NCBI GenBank assembly: GCA_900315015.1
Contig: OMXJ01000005.1
Span: forward strand, 62,001 to 126,000
DNA from: an uncultured Eubacteriales bacterium
Lineage (GTDB): Bacteria; Bacillota; Clostridia; Lachnospirales; Lachnospiraceae
Direction of reading: 5' to 3'
DNA length: 64,000 bases
Shown: positions 7,260-16,382 of the stretch, piece after piece
Layout: every line of letters begins with the position of its first letter
Numbering within the stretch: position 1 is the stretch's first letter
Translations under genes and position numbers: made by a program
Notes under the pieces: generated by a model
What the model was told of the DNA's origin: nothing
Databases searched by the model: none
The model's input: the letters and a program-made list of their open reading frames with translations, nothing else

Positions 7260-10208
7260 TCAGGTATTTACAAACGGATAACCGATCTTATCAAGTTTCT
7301 TCATTTGCTCCGCAGAGAGCTTGCCTTTTTTATAGGCTCTGCGCTGTTCGCTTACCCAAGAATACAGGTCATAGCCGCTTTCGCTGTATGTACCTTTCGG
7401 AACATAGGTAGTATCATTCTTTTCAAGATATGCCTTTACCTCCTGAAAACGTTCCTCCCATGCATCAGACTTTTCAAGCTGTACACCCAGCATTTCAAAA
7501 TGTGAAATATGCTTTTTCGGCAGTTTTCCTTTGCGATATTTTGTTTTACAATTAAAAACCCATCTGCCGAGTTTATAGCCGTCCCCACAGACTGTTTCTC
7601 CGGTCAGTGCTTCAACACCCTGTTCAGCAATAAACGCTTCAAGGTGCTGAAAACCCAGTACATAGGAGCTGCGCACACGTTCTTCTAAGGCAGTTTCCCA
7701 CTCCATGCCGATAGCTGATAAAAGCGTATAATGTTCATCAGGCATACTTCCGTCACGGTACTGGCTTTTTTGTTTTGAGAGCCAGTTCCCAAGCGGGAAA
7801 TCTCCCTCGCAGTAAGCATAAGGCACTTTCAGGTCGCCATGCTTTTTAAAGTACGCTTTTGCAATCTTATAGCGCTCCTGCCATTGTTCTTCATAGTATG
7901 TTGAACCATACCGCAGACCGATTGCTTCGAGCTTTGCAAGCTGTTCGGGAGAATGCTTTTTCTTGCGCTTACCCTCTGCGATCAGCTTTTGTTCATTGAG
8001 CCATTTGGCAAGCCATACGCCGTTCACTACATACTGCGACGGGACATTCAGGTTGCCTTGTTCTTCAAAATATGCCTTTGCAAGCTGATATTTCTCCTCC
8101 CACGGATCGGGCTTTTCAAGTACAAAGCCTATCTTACGAAGTCTGGTTATATGCTCATCTGAAAGTTTGCCGTTCGCATAAAAATATTGCTGACGGCGAG
8201 TCCATGCCCCCAGCCTGATACCCGATTCCGTTTGATAAGCTACGGGCATATCAAATGTACCATTTTTTGTATGATACTCGCAGAGAGCCTGAAAAGCATT
8301 ATTCCATTGCTTTTCGTGCTTTGTATCCCAAACCATGCCAAGTGTATCAAGGCGGGCTATCTGTTCATCTGTCAATTCTCGATAATTTCCTCCGCCCGTC
8401 CGCCTGCATGAGCGCATCTGTGAGAGCCAAAAACCGAGTTTTATGCCCTCACTGTCAACATAGCTCACAGGTACATTCAGCTCTCCATGTTTCCGATGAT
8501 AACGCACCGCCGCAGAATAGTTTTCCTCCCACAAATAGTCGGGAACGTCCCACACCATGCCGATCTTATCAAGAGCTTCGATCCGTTCCGGGGACAGCAG
8601 TTTCGTTTTGATACCACTTTTTTTGTAGCGCCGTATCTGTGCTATCCACCGTCCGATATCAACACCATTTTCGTCAACAAATGTGGTGGGAATTTTCAGA
8701 TCACCATGATTTTCATAGTACGTCTTTGCGGCGGAATAGTATTTTTCCCAAGCCACATCGCTCACCGACTCCCAGCGCATACCGATACTGTTCAGACGGT
8801 CTATCTGTACCTGCGAGAGATTGCCGTTGACCTCGCCCTTATAAACACGGCGCTGCGTCATCAGCCACGAACCTAGTGCATAACCCTCCGGTGTAAAATA
8901 TCTTTTTGGCACATCAAGGTTTCCGTTTTCGTCATAATACTTTTTCGCCTGCTCAAACATTATGTCCCAGGTCGCAGAGAGTGTTCCCTCCAGCTCATCA
9001 AACAGGCTCTTGCAGTCAGCCACTTTGTCAACAAGTTCAAATGTCTCGTTGACAACAAATCCCTCACCGCCGTGAGAACGGTAATACTGGATAGCGACCT
9101 GCATTTCTTCCTCAATAGCATCAATGCTGTACAGGTTTTCGATGTTGTTGACAATATCGAAAATGACGGGATTTTTCGACTTTGAAGCAGACAGCGCACG
9201 ACCGATCTGCTGTTTATAAATTATGGGTGATATGGTCGGACGTAGCAAAATAACGCCCGAAACATCGGGAACGTGGACGCCCTCATTCAGAGCATCAATG
9301 CAGTACAGCAGTTTCAAATGTTTTGGATCATTATCCGCTTTGAAGTCCGCAAAAGACTTGCTTGCAGTCGGATCATCGGAGTATACCGAGTAAATATGCG
9401 GCTTTTTATCAACTTTTCTGAACCATTCACAAGCCTTGTTCATCATGTCGGTCATGTGGTCGAGATTTGCGCAGAAAACTATGTATTTGCCCGTTCTGTC
9501 CTCTATATGCTTGTCGAACAGAACATCAAGTTTTTCAGCCTTGTCAAGCGCACGGCGGAGTGCTTCAAGCACCTTTTCGGCGGCATCTCTTGTGGCTTTG
9601 CTTTTTGCGGTGCGTACACGCTTTTCGTATTTTTCAAGGTCTTGCTGATATGAAAATATTGATAGGATATACTTAGGCGGAGCGAGTATCCCACGCACGA
9701 TAGCCTCGCCAAGCGTCATCTCACTTGCAACGTTACCGTCAAACAGCTCGTCCGTCATATCTCGCTGATTGTCGAGATAGCGGATAGCCGTTGCAGACAG
9801 ACCGAGGACAGGTACATCGGGATATGCTTTCAGAACAGCATCAACGCCTGCACCCCAAAGCTCCGCACCGCAGCGGTGGAACTCGTCAAGGATTATGTAA
9901 TCAGGCTTGATCTCAGAGATTTCATCTTTGCTGACGTTCATCAGCTTGGCGTATGTGTAGAACTTCACATTTTCGGGTTGGTAACCATCGCTTGATTCAG
10001 CAAGGTTTTCAAGCTGAGTCTGATAAATATACCTTGACGGAGAGAGCCAGCAAATGGTTTTGTCGGTGTTGTCCTCACAGAGTTTGAAGCCGATAAAGCT
10101 CTTGCCTGTTCCGGTGGGGTGGATCACAGCAGCTTTGCCACGTTCAGAGAGCATACGGACTACAGCTTCGTAGGCTGTTTTGTTATGCTCGAATAGGTTC
10201 ATTGCCAT
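7260..10208 (-). CDS. SF2 DEAD/DEAH-type helicase with eight helicase-associated repeats
   Basis: A 982-residue superfamily 2 helicase. The motor occupies the first 400 residues: Walker A HPTGTGKS at 30-37, DEFH box at 108-111, SAT at 138-140, and a motif VI-like QQIGRALSAS. From about residue 420 to the end there are eight repeats of about 65-70 residues with the pattern W..Y..A..Y...HG.L.VP...G..LG.W...QR....G.L...Q...L..IGM.W, the helicase-associated (HA) domain. Such proteins occur in accessory regions and are presumed nucleic-acid binding; the substrate is unknown. I chose the ATG at 10208, 27 bp inside the longest frame, because GGAGGG lies seven bases upstream. It is next to a terminator hairpin and a ugd fragment, suggesting an insertion or rearrangement edge. 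Confidence 0.88.
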   Translation of the reverse strand: MAMNLFEHNKTAYEAVVRMLSERGKAAVIHPTGTGKSFIGFKLCEDNTDKTICWLSPSRYIYQTQLENLAESSDGYQPENVKFYTYAKLMNVSKDEISEIKPDYIILDEFHRCGAELWGAGVDAVLKAYPDVPVLGLSATAIRYLDNQRDMTDELFDGNVASEMTLGEAIVRGILAPPKYILSIFSYQQDLEKYEKRVRTAKSKATRDAAEKVLEALRRALDKAEKLDVLFDKHIEDRTGKYIVFCANLDHMTDMMNKACEWFRKVDKKPHIYSVYSDDPTASKSFADFKADNDPKHLKLLYCIDALNEGVHVPDVSGVILLRPTISPIIYKQQIGRALSASKSKNPVIFDIVNNIENLYSIDAIEEEMQVAIQYYRSHGGEGFVVNETFELVDKVADCKSLFDELEGTLSATWDIMFEQAKKYYDENGNLDVPKRYFTPEGYALGSWLMTQRRVYKGEVNGNLSQVQIDRLNSIGMRWESVSDVAWEKYYSAAKTYYENHGDLKIPTTFVDENGVDIGRWIAQIRRYKKSGIKTKLLSPERIEALDKIGMVWDVPDYLWEENYSAAVRYHRKHGELNVPVSYVDSEGIKLGFWLSQMRSCRRTGGGNYRELTDEQIARLDTLGMVWDTKHEKQWNNAFQALCEYHTKNGTFDMPVAYQTESGIRLGAWTRRQQYFYANGKLSDEHITRLRKIGFVLEKPDPWEEKYQLAKAYFEEQGNLNVPSQYVVNGVWLAKWLNEQKLIAEGKRKKKHSPEQLAKLEAIGLRYGSTYYEEQWQERYKIAKAYFKKHGDLKVPYAYCEGDFPLGNWLSKQKSQYRDGSMPDEHYTLLSAIGMEWETALEERVRSSYVLGFQHLEAFIAEQGVEALTGETVCGDGYKLGRWVFNCKTKYRKGKLPKKHISHFEMLGVQLEKSDAWEERFQEVKAYLEKNDTTYVPKGTYSESGYDLYSWVSEQRRAYKKGKLSAEQMKKLDKIGYPFVNT

Positions 10209-10228
10209 GATCTCTCCCTCCTTTGAAT

Positions 10229-10250
10229 AAAGCACCTCGAAAGGTGCTTT
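10229..10250. terminator. Hairpin terminator at the end of the polysaccharide operon
   Basis: AAAGCACCT (10229-10237) pairs perfectly with AGGTGCTTT (10242-10250) around a CGAA loop. It follows the truncated ugd end at the 3' edge of polysaccharide operon 3 and overlaps the leader of the helicase. This is probably the original terminator of ugd or of the operon. Confidence 0.65.
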
Positions 10251-10255
10251 AACAG

Positions 10256-10377
10256 TTAATCTCTTCTAAAAATATCCCTTGTGTAAACCTTGTCCGCAAC
10301 ATCATCAAGGCAGCTATCATAACGATTAGCGATGTACGTTGCACTAAAATTGTTTACTAATACATCATGATTCTCTA
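10256..10377 (-). pseudogene. ugd: 3' fragment of UDP-glucose 6-dehydrogenase gene
   Basis: Translating the minus strand here gives about 32-40 residues that end [19 protein letters not shown] followed by IFRRD and a stop. This is the characteristic C-terminus of UDP-glucose 6-dehydrogenase, which makes UDP-glucuronate. There is no start codon in frame, and the rest of the gene (about 1.1 kb) is missing. The fragment begins immediately after the stop of the FrhB-like gene, in another frame, so the 5' part was lost when the neighbouring genes arrived. UDP-xylose synthase at 27876 would need a complete Ugd from elsewhere in the genome. Confidence 0.72.
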
Positions 10378-11547
10378 TCATCTTCCAAGTATCCTAAACA
10401 GCTTTCGTTTTACTCTGCCTGCAAATCTTCTTGCTCGTTTATATACACTCAGCTTTGTGTACTTTGCAACAGTCATCTCAAAATCTTCATTACGAATATC
10501 TTTCAAGAAACCCTCTCGTTTGTCATTTACAGAAACACTTTTAGCAATGGATGGGTTATATTTTTCAATAATATCGGTATCTACTTTCTTGCTTTTGATC
10601 TTTTCTGAAAGCTCGTCAAGCAACACTCGCCCTTTCTCCGAATGCACCAGCACAAGCGAAGTCCCCTTATCATCGTCCATCTCAGGCATGACGTTCTGTA
10701 TGCCCCAGAAATCTGCAAGAGTTATATCCGCCTGCCGCTTTATGCCTTTGAATTGACAGTCCGAACAGCTTGGACGAAGGCAAATATCAGATAAAAAGGC
10801 TCTGATATATATATCCGCAGAGTGTTCTTTAAGGTACTGTTTCTTGTTATCAAAACCGATAAATACTGAATATGCTTTCCAACCGTTCTTTTTGTTTCTG
10901 AATGTAACCTTATTTGCCTTAGAGGAAGTTTTTCGCTCATGTTCCTCTACATACTTCTCCCACACCATAGGTGAGGGAACTCCGTGACAGATAATATCCT
11001 GTGTGAGCAGGTTCTCATAAGGCTTTCTCAAATACGAATACAACCCGCCGATCTGACAAGGTGTTCCCGAAAACAGCACCTTACGTCCGCTGTCAAGATA
11101 TTTTTTTGCATGCTTGTATGTATCACCGATCTTCGACTGCACATACTTAGAGCCACGCAGCTTGTCCAGATCAGCAATATTGTCCACACAGATATGCCTA
11201 ACAGCTTTGAAATCATCGTCAAAAGCAGCACCAAAAACAACTCCGCCCTGATCTATGATCTTCTCGGCTATAAGTGTGAATATTCCGCCCGAGGAGCTTT
11301 TGAGCCGTATTTCTTCATTCAGATTTATAGCCACCATAGCCGTAGTCGTGTGGCTGTCATCAAGCTGCCACTTGTGAATTATTGGACAGACCTTCTCGCA
11401 CAAGCCGCAGTCAATACACTTGCTTTTATCGACCTGCGGATACCAAAAGCCCTCTTCGTCCGAGGTCATGCTTATGCAGTTTTTAGGACAGGCATTTGCA
11501 CAGGCGTGACAGCCGGAGCAGTTTTTCTTTTCTTTAAGTTCAATCAT
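10378..11547 (-). CDS. FrhB-like iron-sulfur protein of polysaccharide loci
   Basis: A 389-residue protein with two 4Fe-4S ferredoxin clusters at the N-terminus (C10, C13, C16, C20 and C44, C47, C50, C54) followed by coenzyme F420 hydrogenase/dehydrogenase beta-subunit-like domains (motifs [26 protein letters not shown]). Such proteins recur in exopolysaccharide clusters of Clostridia and Bacteroidetes beside polysaccharide pyruvyl transferase genes, and one is present at 13148. Its reaction is not known; a flavin- and ferredoxin-dependent redox step on a sugar or carrier is an inference. It is the last intact gene of operon 3. Confidence 0.85.
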   Translation of the reverse strand: MIELKEKKNCSGCHACANACPKNCISMTSDEEGFWYPQVDKSKCIDCGLCEKVCPIIHKWQLDDSHTTTAMVAINLNEEIRLKSSSGGIFTLIAEKIIDQGGVVFGAAFDDDFKAVRHICVDNIADLDKLRGSKYVQSKIGDTYKHAKKYLDSGRKVLFSGTPCQIGGLYSYLRKPYENLLTQDIICHGVPSPMVWEKYVEEHERKTSSKANKVTFRNKKNGWKAYSVFIGFDNKKQYLKEHSADIYIRAFLSDICLRPSCSDCQFKGIKRQADITLADFWGIQNVMPEMDDDKGTSLVLVHSEKGRVLLDELSEKIKSKKVDTDIIEKYNPSIAKSVSVNDKREGFLKDIRNEDFEMTVAKYTKLSVYKRARRFAGRVKRKLFRILGR

Positions 11548-11600
11548 ATACTTATTCTCTTCTCTTTAAATAACGAAAACTGTTGTCATCCGTGCTTTTG

Positions 11601-13136
11601 TCAGTTTCTCCTAATTATTTTTTTTAACGGTTTTCTAATCAGATCTTTCTCATAATCATTCATCCCAAACAGCCACATTGAGAAACAGTAAACCAAAGTG
11701 TAAGCAAGAACACAAGCGCCAAATAACCAAACAGAATTGATCTCAATAAACATAGTCATTGCAATACCTACACCGATTGGAATTATCAATCCAACAGACT
11801 GTCGAAGGATGTTCCTCCAGAACAGCGGTATATCAATGTTACATTTGCGGTTATAGTAAATGTTCATCACAAGTCCGTTAGCAAGAGCAAGCGAGATAGC
11901 TGTACCGATCGCACTTCCGACTGCGCCAAATTTCTGACATAAAACTATGGATAATCCGAGATTTATCAATGCCATAACAGTGTATACAATACTGCGAAAT
12001 TGATGCTTATTTTCAGCACGTTGAATTTCAATGCCGAGATTTTGAATTAGTGCAATAGAAGCTGGTATAACAAGTAAAAGTGCAACAAAATACGAATTAT
12101 CATATTCGCCGCCAGCCCATATTCTAACTATGAAAAACTTGCCAAAGAAAACTACACCCGATGCAATCAAGGATAGTATAATAAATTGAAGCCGTCCGAC
12201 ACGGATAAAAAGGTCAGTAAGTTGATTTTTTTGCTCTGCGGTATTGTCTTTGGTCGCATTGACAATTTTGTGTATCCTTGGGGTGAATACACCTGAAACA
12301 GATGTAGAGAACATCATATAACAACCATAAAGTGTGTAACCAACGGAATAAACCGCAACTTCACCAGTTCCTTTGAATCTGCCGAGAAGCAGCTTATCTA
12401 TATTCCAGTTTATCTGATCTATGATTGTATTCAATGCAATAAATGCTGTATAAGCGAACAGGCTTTTGAATATGCCTTTTTCAAAGTCATTGAATATAAA
12501 CTCCTCTTTCATTTTGAAAAGGACATACACAAGGTACATTACATCAACAAATAAAGTGACCGTTACAGTTACCGCTACCATCGCTATCGAACGATAACCC
12601 ATAAGCAACAACGGTAACGTTATCAGCGGGCTGAATACTGTTTTGACCATTCCGAGCAATTTCAGGAAGATAAATCTTTCATGAGCAGAGATTATGTTCT
12701 GAAAGACACTCATAGGGAATGAAACTGTTAGGTTTGCAGTCAAAAGCAGCATCAATATCCGAGCTTTGGCATATTCAGCCTGTGTAAGTCCCTTATCAAA
12801 AACAAGGTCAAGATGAAATGACAAGAATAGTCCGCAAAGCATTCCGACAAATCCTATGATAGCAAAAATTATCAGGAACAGACCATTCAGCTTGCTTATT
12901 GCAGTGCGATTATTTTCTTTTTTGTAGATTGCATAATACTTGATATATCCGCTATTGAATCCCAAGCTGAGTATAGACAGCATTGAGATAGTCGATGCTA
13001 CTGTTTGGTACAAGCCATACTCGTGCTTACCAAGTAGTCGTATCATCACAGGGGTGTATACAAGCTGTATGATGACACTCAGTGCCATTTGCAGGTAAGA
13101 TATGATCGAGCCTGCTTTTATTTGGTTTTTAGGCAT
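11601..13136 (-). CDS. Polysaccharide flippase (Wzx-like, MOP superfamily)
   Basis: A 511-residue integral membrane protein with about 12-14 hydrophobic helices and the N-terminal pattern of MATE/MOP flippases (GSIISYLQM, MIRLLGKHEYGLYQTV). It should flip the undecaprenyl-linked repeat unit across the membrane for polymerisation by Wzy at 15116. The C-terminal polysaccharide-synthesis domain is recognisable near GAVGSAIGTAIS. It lies 11 bp downstream of the pyruvyltransferase gene. A second flippase is encoded at 34690, so this locus may build two glycans or may have combined two clusters. Confidence 0.9.
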   Translation of the reverse strand: MPKNQIKAGSIISYLQMALSVIIQLVYTPVMIRLLGKHEYGLYQTVASTISMLSILSLGFNSGYIKYYAIYKKENNRTAISKLNGLFLIIFAIIGFVGMLCGLFLSFHLDLVFDKGLTQAEYAKARILMLLLTANLTVSFPMSVFQNIISAHERFIFLKLLGMVKTVFSPLITLPLLLMGYRSIAMVAVTVTVTLFVDVMYLVYVLFKMKEEFIFNDFEKGIFKSLFAYTAFIALNTIIDQINWNIDKLLLGRFKGTGEVAVYSVGYTLYGCYMMFSTSVSGVFTPRIHKIVNATKDNTAEQKNQLTDLFIRVGRLQFIILSLIASGVVFFGKFFIVRIWAGGEYDNSYFVALLLVIPASIALIQNLGIEIQRAENKHQFRSIVYTVMALINLGLSIVLCQKFGAVGSAIGTAISLALANGLVMNIYYNRKCNIDIPLFWRNILRQSVGLIIPIGVGIAMTMFIEINSVWLFGACVLAYTLVYCFSMWLFGMNDYEKDLIRKPLKKIIRRN

Positions 13137-13147
13137 AAACTAAACTA

Positions 13148-14320
13148 TTATTCCTCCAATGCTTTCTTCAAAAAAGATATTGACTCTTCTCTTTTGATTG
13201 CAACATTTTTATCTGCCTGATCGAAGTCGATATCATCAAGAGCAGGAATGCTGTCTATATCAGCATTATTCTCAATTATCCTGTTTTCACAGCCGAGTAA
13301 TTCGGTCAAGCTGTATATTCGTGAATTCATAGACGCTTTTTCAGTGTCTTTGTTCCGTTTAAACACATAGAATGGAGTATGAAAAATGCTTGAAAATACA
13401 GTCGCATGGAATGAATCAGTAAAAACACAATCTGCATCTCGTATCAACGACAACCAAAGATTTGGAGTCACATCAGATTTTCGTATATCACCAAATTTTC
13501 TATCACAACTGCGATACTGCCCCAACAGGTATGGGATATTGATCACAATTCTATTGTTTTTCTTCGCCCATGTGGTAACAAACTGACGTTGCTTTTTGTT
13601 ATCCCCAAGAAGGTATACAAAAACATATTTCTTATCTTTAAATGGATTAGTAGTGCATTGTTCATCCCATTCTTTTCGTGAAAGAAGAAGTGTAGGGTCT
13701 AACACCCATCGAACTTTACCCTTTCCTAAGATTTTGTCCAAAAGTTCTTTATCTTGTTTTTCACGAACAGAGATAGCCGAATAATCTGATAATAGTTTTC
13801 TGACTTTAGGATAAAGCTCTTTAGGAAAATCCATTTTTGAAATACTTGCTGCATAAGATATTTTCTTTTTATCTTTAGTAACAAAACTAAGCCAGTGAAA
13901 AACGCTAAAATAATTAGCTACTCCGATATTCCATACCTGATCGCTTCCGGTTATGTAAATATCAAAGTCAGTACAATTTGTAATGCTTTTATTATCATAT
14001 GTAATCGTGGTATGCGGAATGCTGTCACGAAAAGCATTAAAAGATTCCTTAAAAGTTCTTATTTGTGGTTCTGCATTTGCTATTTTTCCTATCAATTTGT
14101 TGATTCTTAATTTTATACCTGTTTTTAAAACATCAAAAACACGTTTGCTTTTAATTGTTCTACGAATTCTTTGATTAATTCTTATATCAGTAGACCTAAA
14201 TCGTATTTGCATAGCTGAATAGCCCATGTAGTGCAGTTCTTTTTGTAATGCAAATGCTTGTAGACAGCCTCCGTAATTTGTAGAACCTGTATAATGTGTT
14301 GTAATACCTATTTTTATCAT
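13148..14320 (-). CDS. Polysaccharide pyruvyl transferase family protein
   Basis: About 390 residues matching the polysaccharide pyruvyl transferase family, which adds ketal-linked pyruvate from phosphoenolpyruvate to sugars. Visible family motifs are NYGGCLQAFALQ near the N-terminus, DIYITGSDQVWN in the middle, and a CVFTDSFHATVFS motif in the C-terminal half. I prefer the ATG at 14320 (MIKIGITTHYTG), which has a weak GGAAA site, over the frame start at 14344, which has none. Pyruvylation would add negative charge to the polymer. It is in an operon with the flippase and GT32 genes. Confidence 0.85.
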   Translation of the reverse strand: MIKIGITTHYTGSTNYGGCLQAFALQKELHYMGYSAMQIRFRSTDIRINQRIRRTIKSKRVFDVLKTGIKLRINKLIGKIANAEPQIRTFKESFNAFRDSIPHTTITYDNKSITNCTDFDIYITGSDQVWNIGVANYFSVFHWLSFVTKDKKKISYAASISKMDFPKELYPKVRKLLSDYSAISVREKQDKELLDKILGKGKVRWVLDPTLLLSRKEWDEQCTTNPFKDKKYVFVYLLGDNKKQRQFVTTWAKKNNRIVINIPYLLGQYRSCDRKFGDIRKSDVTPNLWLSLIRDADCVFTDSFHATVFSSIFHTPFYVFKRNKDTEKASMNSRIYSLTELLGCENRIIENNADIDSIPALDDIDFDQADKNVAIKREESISFLKKALEE

Positions 14321-14350
14321 TTTTTCATTTCCAATATGTATCATAATTCA

Positions 14351-15088
14351 CTAATCTTTTTGTTTACCGGTTTTCCAACCAATTAATTGCTTAATTTTTT
14401 CGACAAAATTCACACCAAACAATCTATAGATTGTACTATAAATCTTACTTTTAAGCTTTGTTTTATTATCTACCCAACTTGCAGCGTAATGATGAATAGA
14501 AACTGTATTTGATGTTAGTTCTAAATTTGAGGTGCGATGATTAATAGGGTTAAAATAATCTGAGGGATAAATTGTGGTTTTTTCAACCTTTTGAATTTTA
14601 TTATTCAACTTCATTCCCAGACTGCAAAGAATATTTGTTTCTCTAACACATACAGTCATTAGATTCAATGATTCATCACTATTACGAAAGTGATCGTTAT
14701 GATATGATTCTAACATTTTTCTACAAATCATATCACCTTTTTCTGCACCTCGGACTAATCCACTATTTACCCCTTTTATGGTTTCAAAACCCACAAAGGT
14801 CCTATCTAAGTTATCAAGACTTTTTATTAGTTCAACGTCTGTATCCAAGTATATACCACCATGATGATATAAAACCCAAAATCGACAATAATCTGAAACA
14901 AAAGCCCATTTCTTTGCTTCATATGCTTCACGAACATAATCACAGCAATTTATATCGAAGTTTTCTTCATTCCATTCAATTATTTCGTAATCAGGACAAT
15001 ATTTCTTCCAACTTTTCATACATTTTAGTATTAACTCTGGCTTTGGATTTTTTCCAAACCAACAATAATGTATAGTTTTAAATTTCAT
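14351..15088 (-). CDS. Glycosyltransferase family 32 (DXD) protein
   Basis: A 245-residue glycosyltransferase of the GT32/TcdA-TcdB catalytic type. It starts KTIHYCWFG and has the nucleotide-sugar and Mn-binding motif GGIYLDTDVE with DTD at 82-84. A His at HHYAA near residue 192 is typical of the family. It has no membrane helix and should act at the cytoplasmic face on the lipid-linked repeat unit. The donor sugar cannot be read from the sequence. Confidence 0.87.
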   Translation of the reverse strand: MKFKTIHYCWFGKNPKPELILKCMKSWKKYCPDYEIIEWNEENFDINCCDYVREAYEAKKWAFVSDYCRFWVLYHHGGIYLDTDVELIKSLDNLDRTFVGFETIKGVNSGLVRGAEKGDMICRKMLESYHNDHFRNSDESLNLMTVCVRETNILCSLGMKLNNKIQKVEKTTIYPSDYFNPINHRTSNLELTSNTVSIHHYAASWVDNKTKLKSKIYSTIYRLFGVNFVEKIKQLIGWKTGKQKD

Positions 15089-15115
15089 TTACAAATCATC
15101 CTTTCTAGATAGCAG

Positions 15116-16168
15116 TCAAAGCCACGATTGATAAGGAACAATATCATTTAAATCATCGATTAAAAACTTGAAATACAAAATGCTAAACTCCAAGAAAAAC
15201 AAAAACAGTAGAAACAATTTGTTTTTCTTATTTTTCACTTCAGAAATACAATTAGAAATAAGAACTATCAAAGGCGGATAAAAATATTGAATACATCTGT
15301 TGTATAAAGAAAATGAAACTGCAAGTATTTGAAAGAACAGAACACTTAATGCTAAATCATAATCTATCGAATGCTTATTTATGCTATGTCTAAATAATAC
15401 TGATATTTCTAAAAAAACAATAACAAAGAAAACTAGCAACGCAACTCCAGTTCCTGAAGTATATATATTAGTATAGTCATTTCGTTGATATAAACGGAGA
15501 ATTTTATTTGCAGATAAAAACATTATAGGAAGTACTATGAGAAACAAAAAGAACTTGATGAATATTCTTTGATTATTTTTATATTTAATTAGTGGTACAT
15601 ATATTAAGCATAGGATTGCAGTTTGATGAAACGACACAGCAATTAATATAAAAAGGAAAAAAACAAAATATTTTTCTTTTTTCAAAAACATAAGTCCTAT
15701 TATGCAAAAACTTACTGCAATTGATTCACGAAATATAGTAAAGTTAAAACCTAAATAACCGACGGCAAGATATAGCACTATACTAAATGAGTAATAATTT
15801 GTATTTTTGTAAACAAAAATACAAAAAACAGTAATGTTAAAAAAATATATTAAATTTCTAAAAAGTATAAAGCTATCAGAAAAAGATCCAACGACTTTAT
15901 TTAGTAAAACATATCCAACATCTTTGTTTAAGTGGATTGCATCCTGAATACTCATATTTCTAAAATATTCAAATCCGTTATATTTATATCTGAATACATC
16001 TACTCCAAGCAATTCTGCACGAAAACAACCAATGGCTAACAATAAAGTAGCCCCAAAAACAAGTATTTTTATATGAGAGTGTTTTGAATCATCTTCATAA
16101 TTCACGAATTTAAGTTCATAAACGCTAAATATCATCATTCCTAAGTATAGAATAATGTATATAATCAT
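15116..16168 (-). CDS. EpsG/Wzy-like polysaccharide polymerase
   Basis: A 350-residue membrane protein with about ten hydrophobic helices and the EpsG-family pattern (a conserved R-x-x-x-x-x-D-x-x-x-Y segment, here FRAELLGVDVFRYKY near residues 49-63, and FRESIAVSF in the middle). EpsG proteins are Wzy-type polymerases that join repeat units outside the membrane. It is the only polymerase candidate in the window. The 214 bp upstream (16169-16382) is A+T-rich and holds no gene I can recognise. Confidence 0.82.
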   Translation of the reverse strand: MIIYIILYLGMMIFSVYELKFVNYEDDSKHSHIKILVFGATLLLAIGCFRAELLGVDVFRYKYNGFEYFRNMSIQDAIHLNKDVGYVLLNKVVGSFSDSFILFRNLIYFFNITVFCIFVYKNTNYYSFSIVLYLAVGYLGFNFTIFRESIAVSFCIIGLMFLKKEKYFVFFLFILIAVSFHQTAILCLIYVPLIKYKNNQRIFIKFFLFLIVLPIMFLSANKILRLYQRNDYTNIYTSGTGVALLVFFVIVFLEISVLFRHSINKHSIDYDLALSVLFFQILAVSFSLYNRCIQYFYPPLIVLISNCISEVKNKKNKLFLLFLFFLEFSILYFKFLIDDLNDIVPYQSWL

Positions 16169-16382
16169 AGGAATCTAATTCCTTTCGTAAGTTGTTCTTG
16201 AAAAATCCACACTGTTCGACTATCGTTCAAAATTTCATAAAACGAGTACATAACTGATAATACCAAATAGTTTTCTAATCAACACTGACATATGCAAAAA
16301 CTTGACTCGAGTTATGAGCCATATTAAAAATCGTATTTACACGAATCTATTGATAACTATTAAAAAGTAAAAATATTCTGAA

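Noticed and set aside
9273-9653. Plus-strand open frame of 126 codons opposite the helicase
   Set aside because: It is antisense to the conserved motor domain, has no ribosome site and no recognisable composition; the reverse frame is clearly the gene.
10984-11655. Plus-strand open frame of 223 codons opposite the FrhB-like gene
   Set aside because: The minus strand encodes two complete ferredoxin clusters and family motifs; the plus frame has none and crosses a gene boundary.
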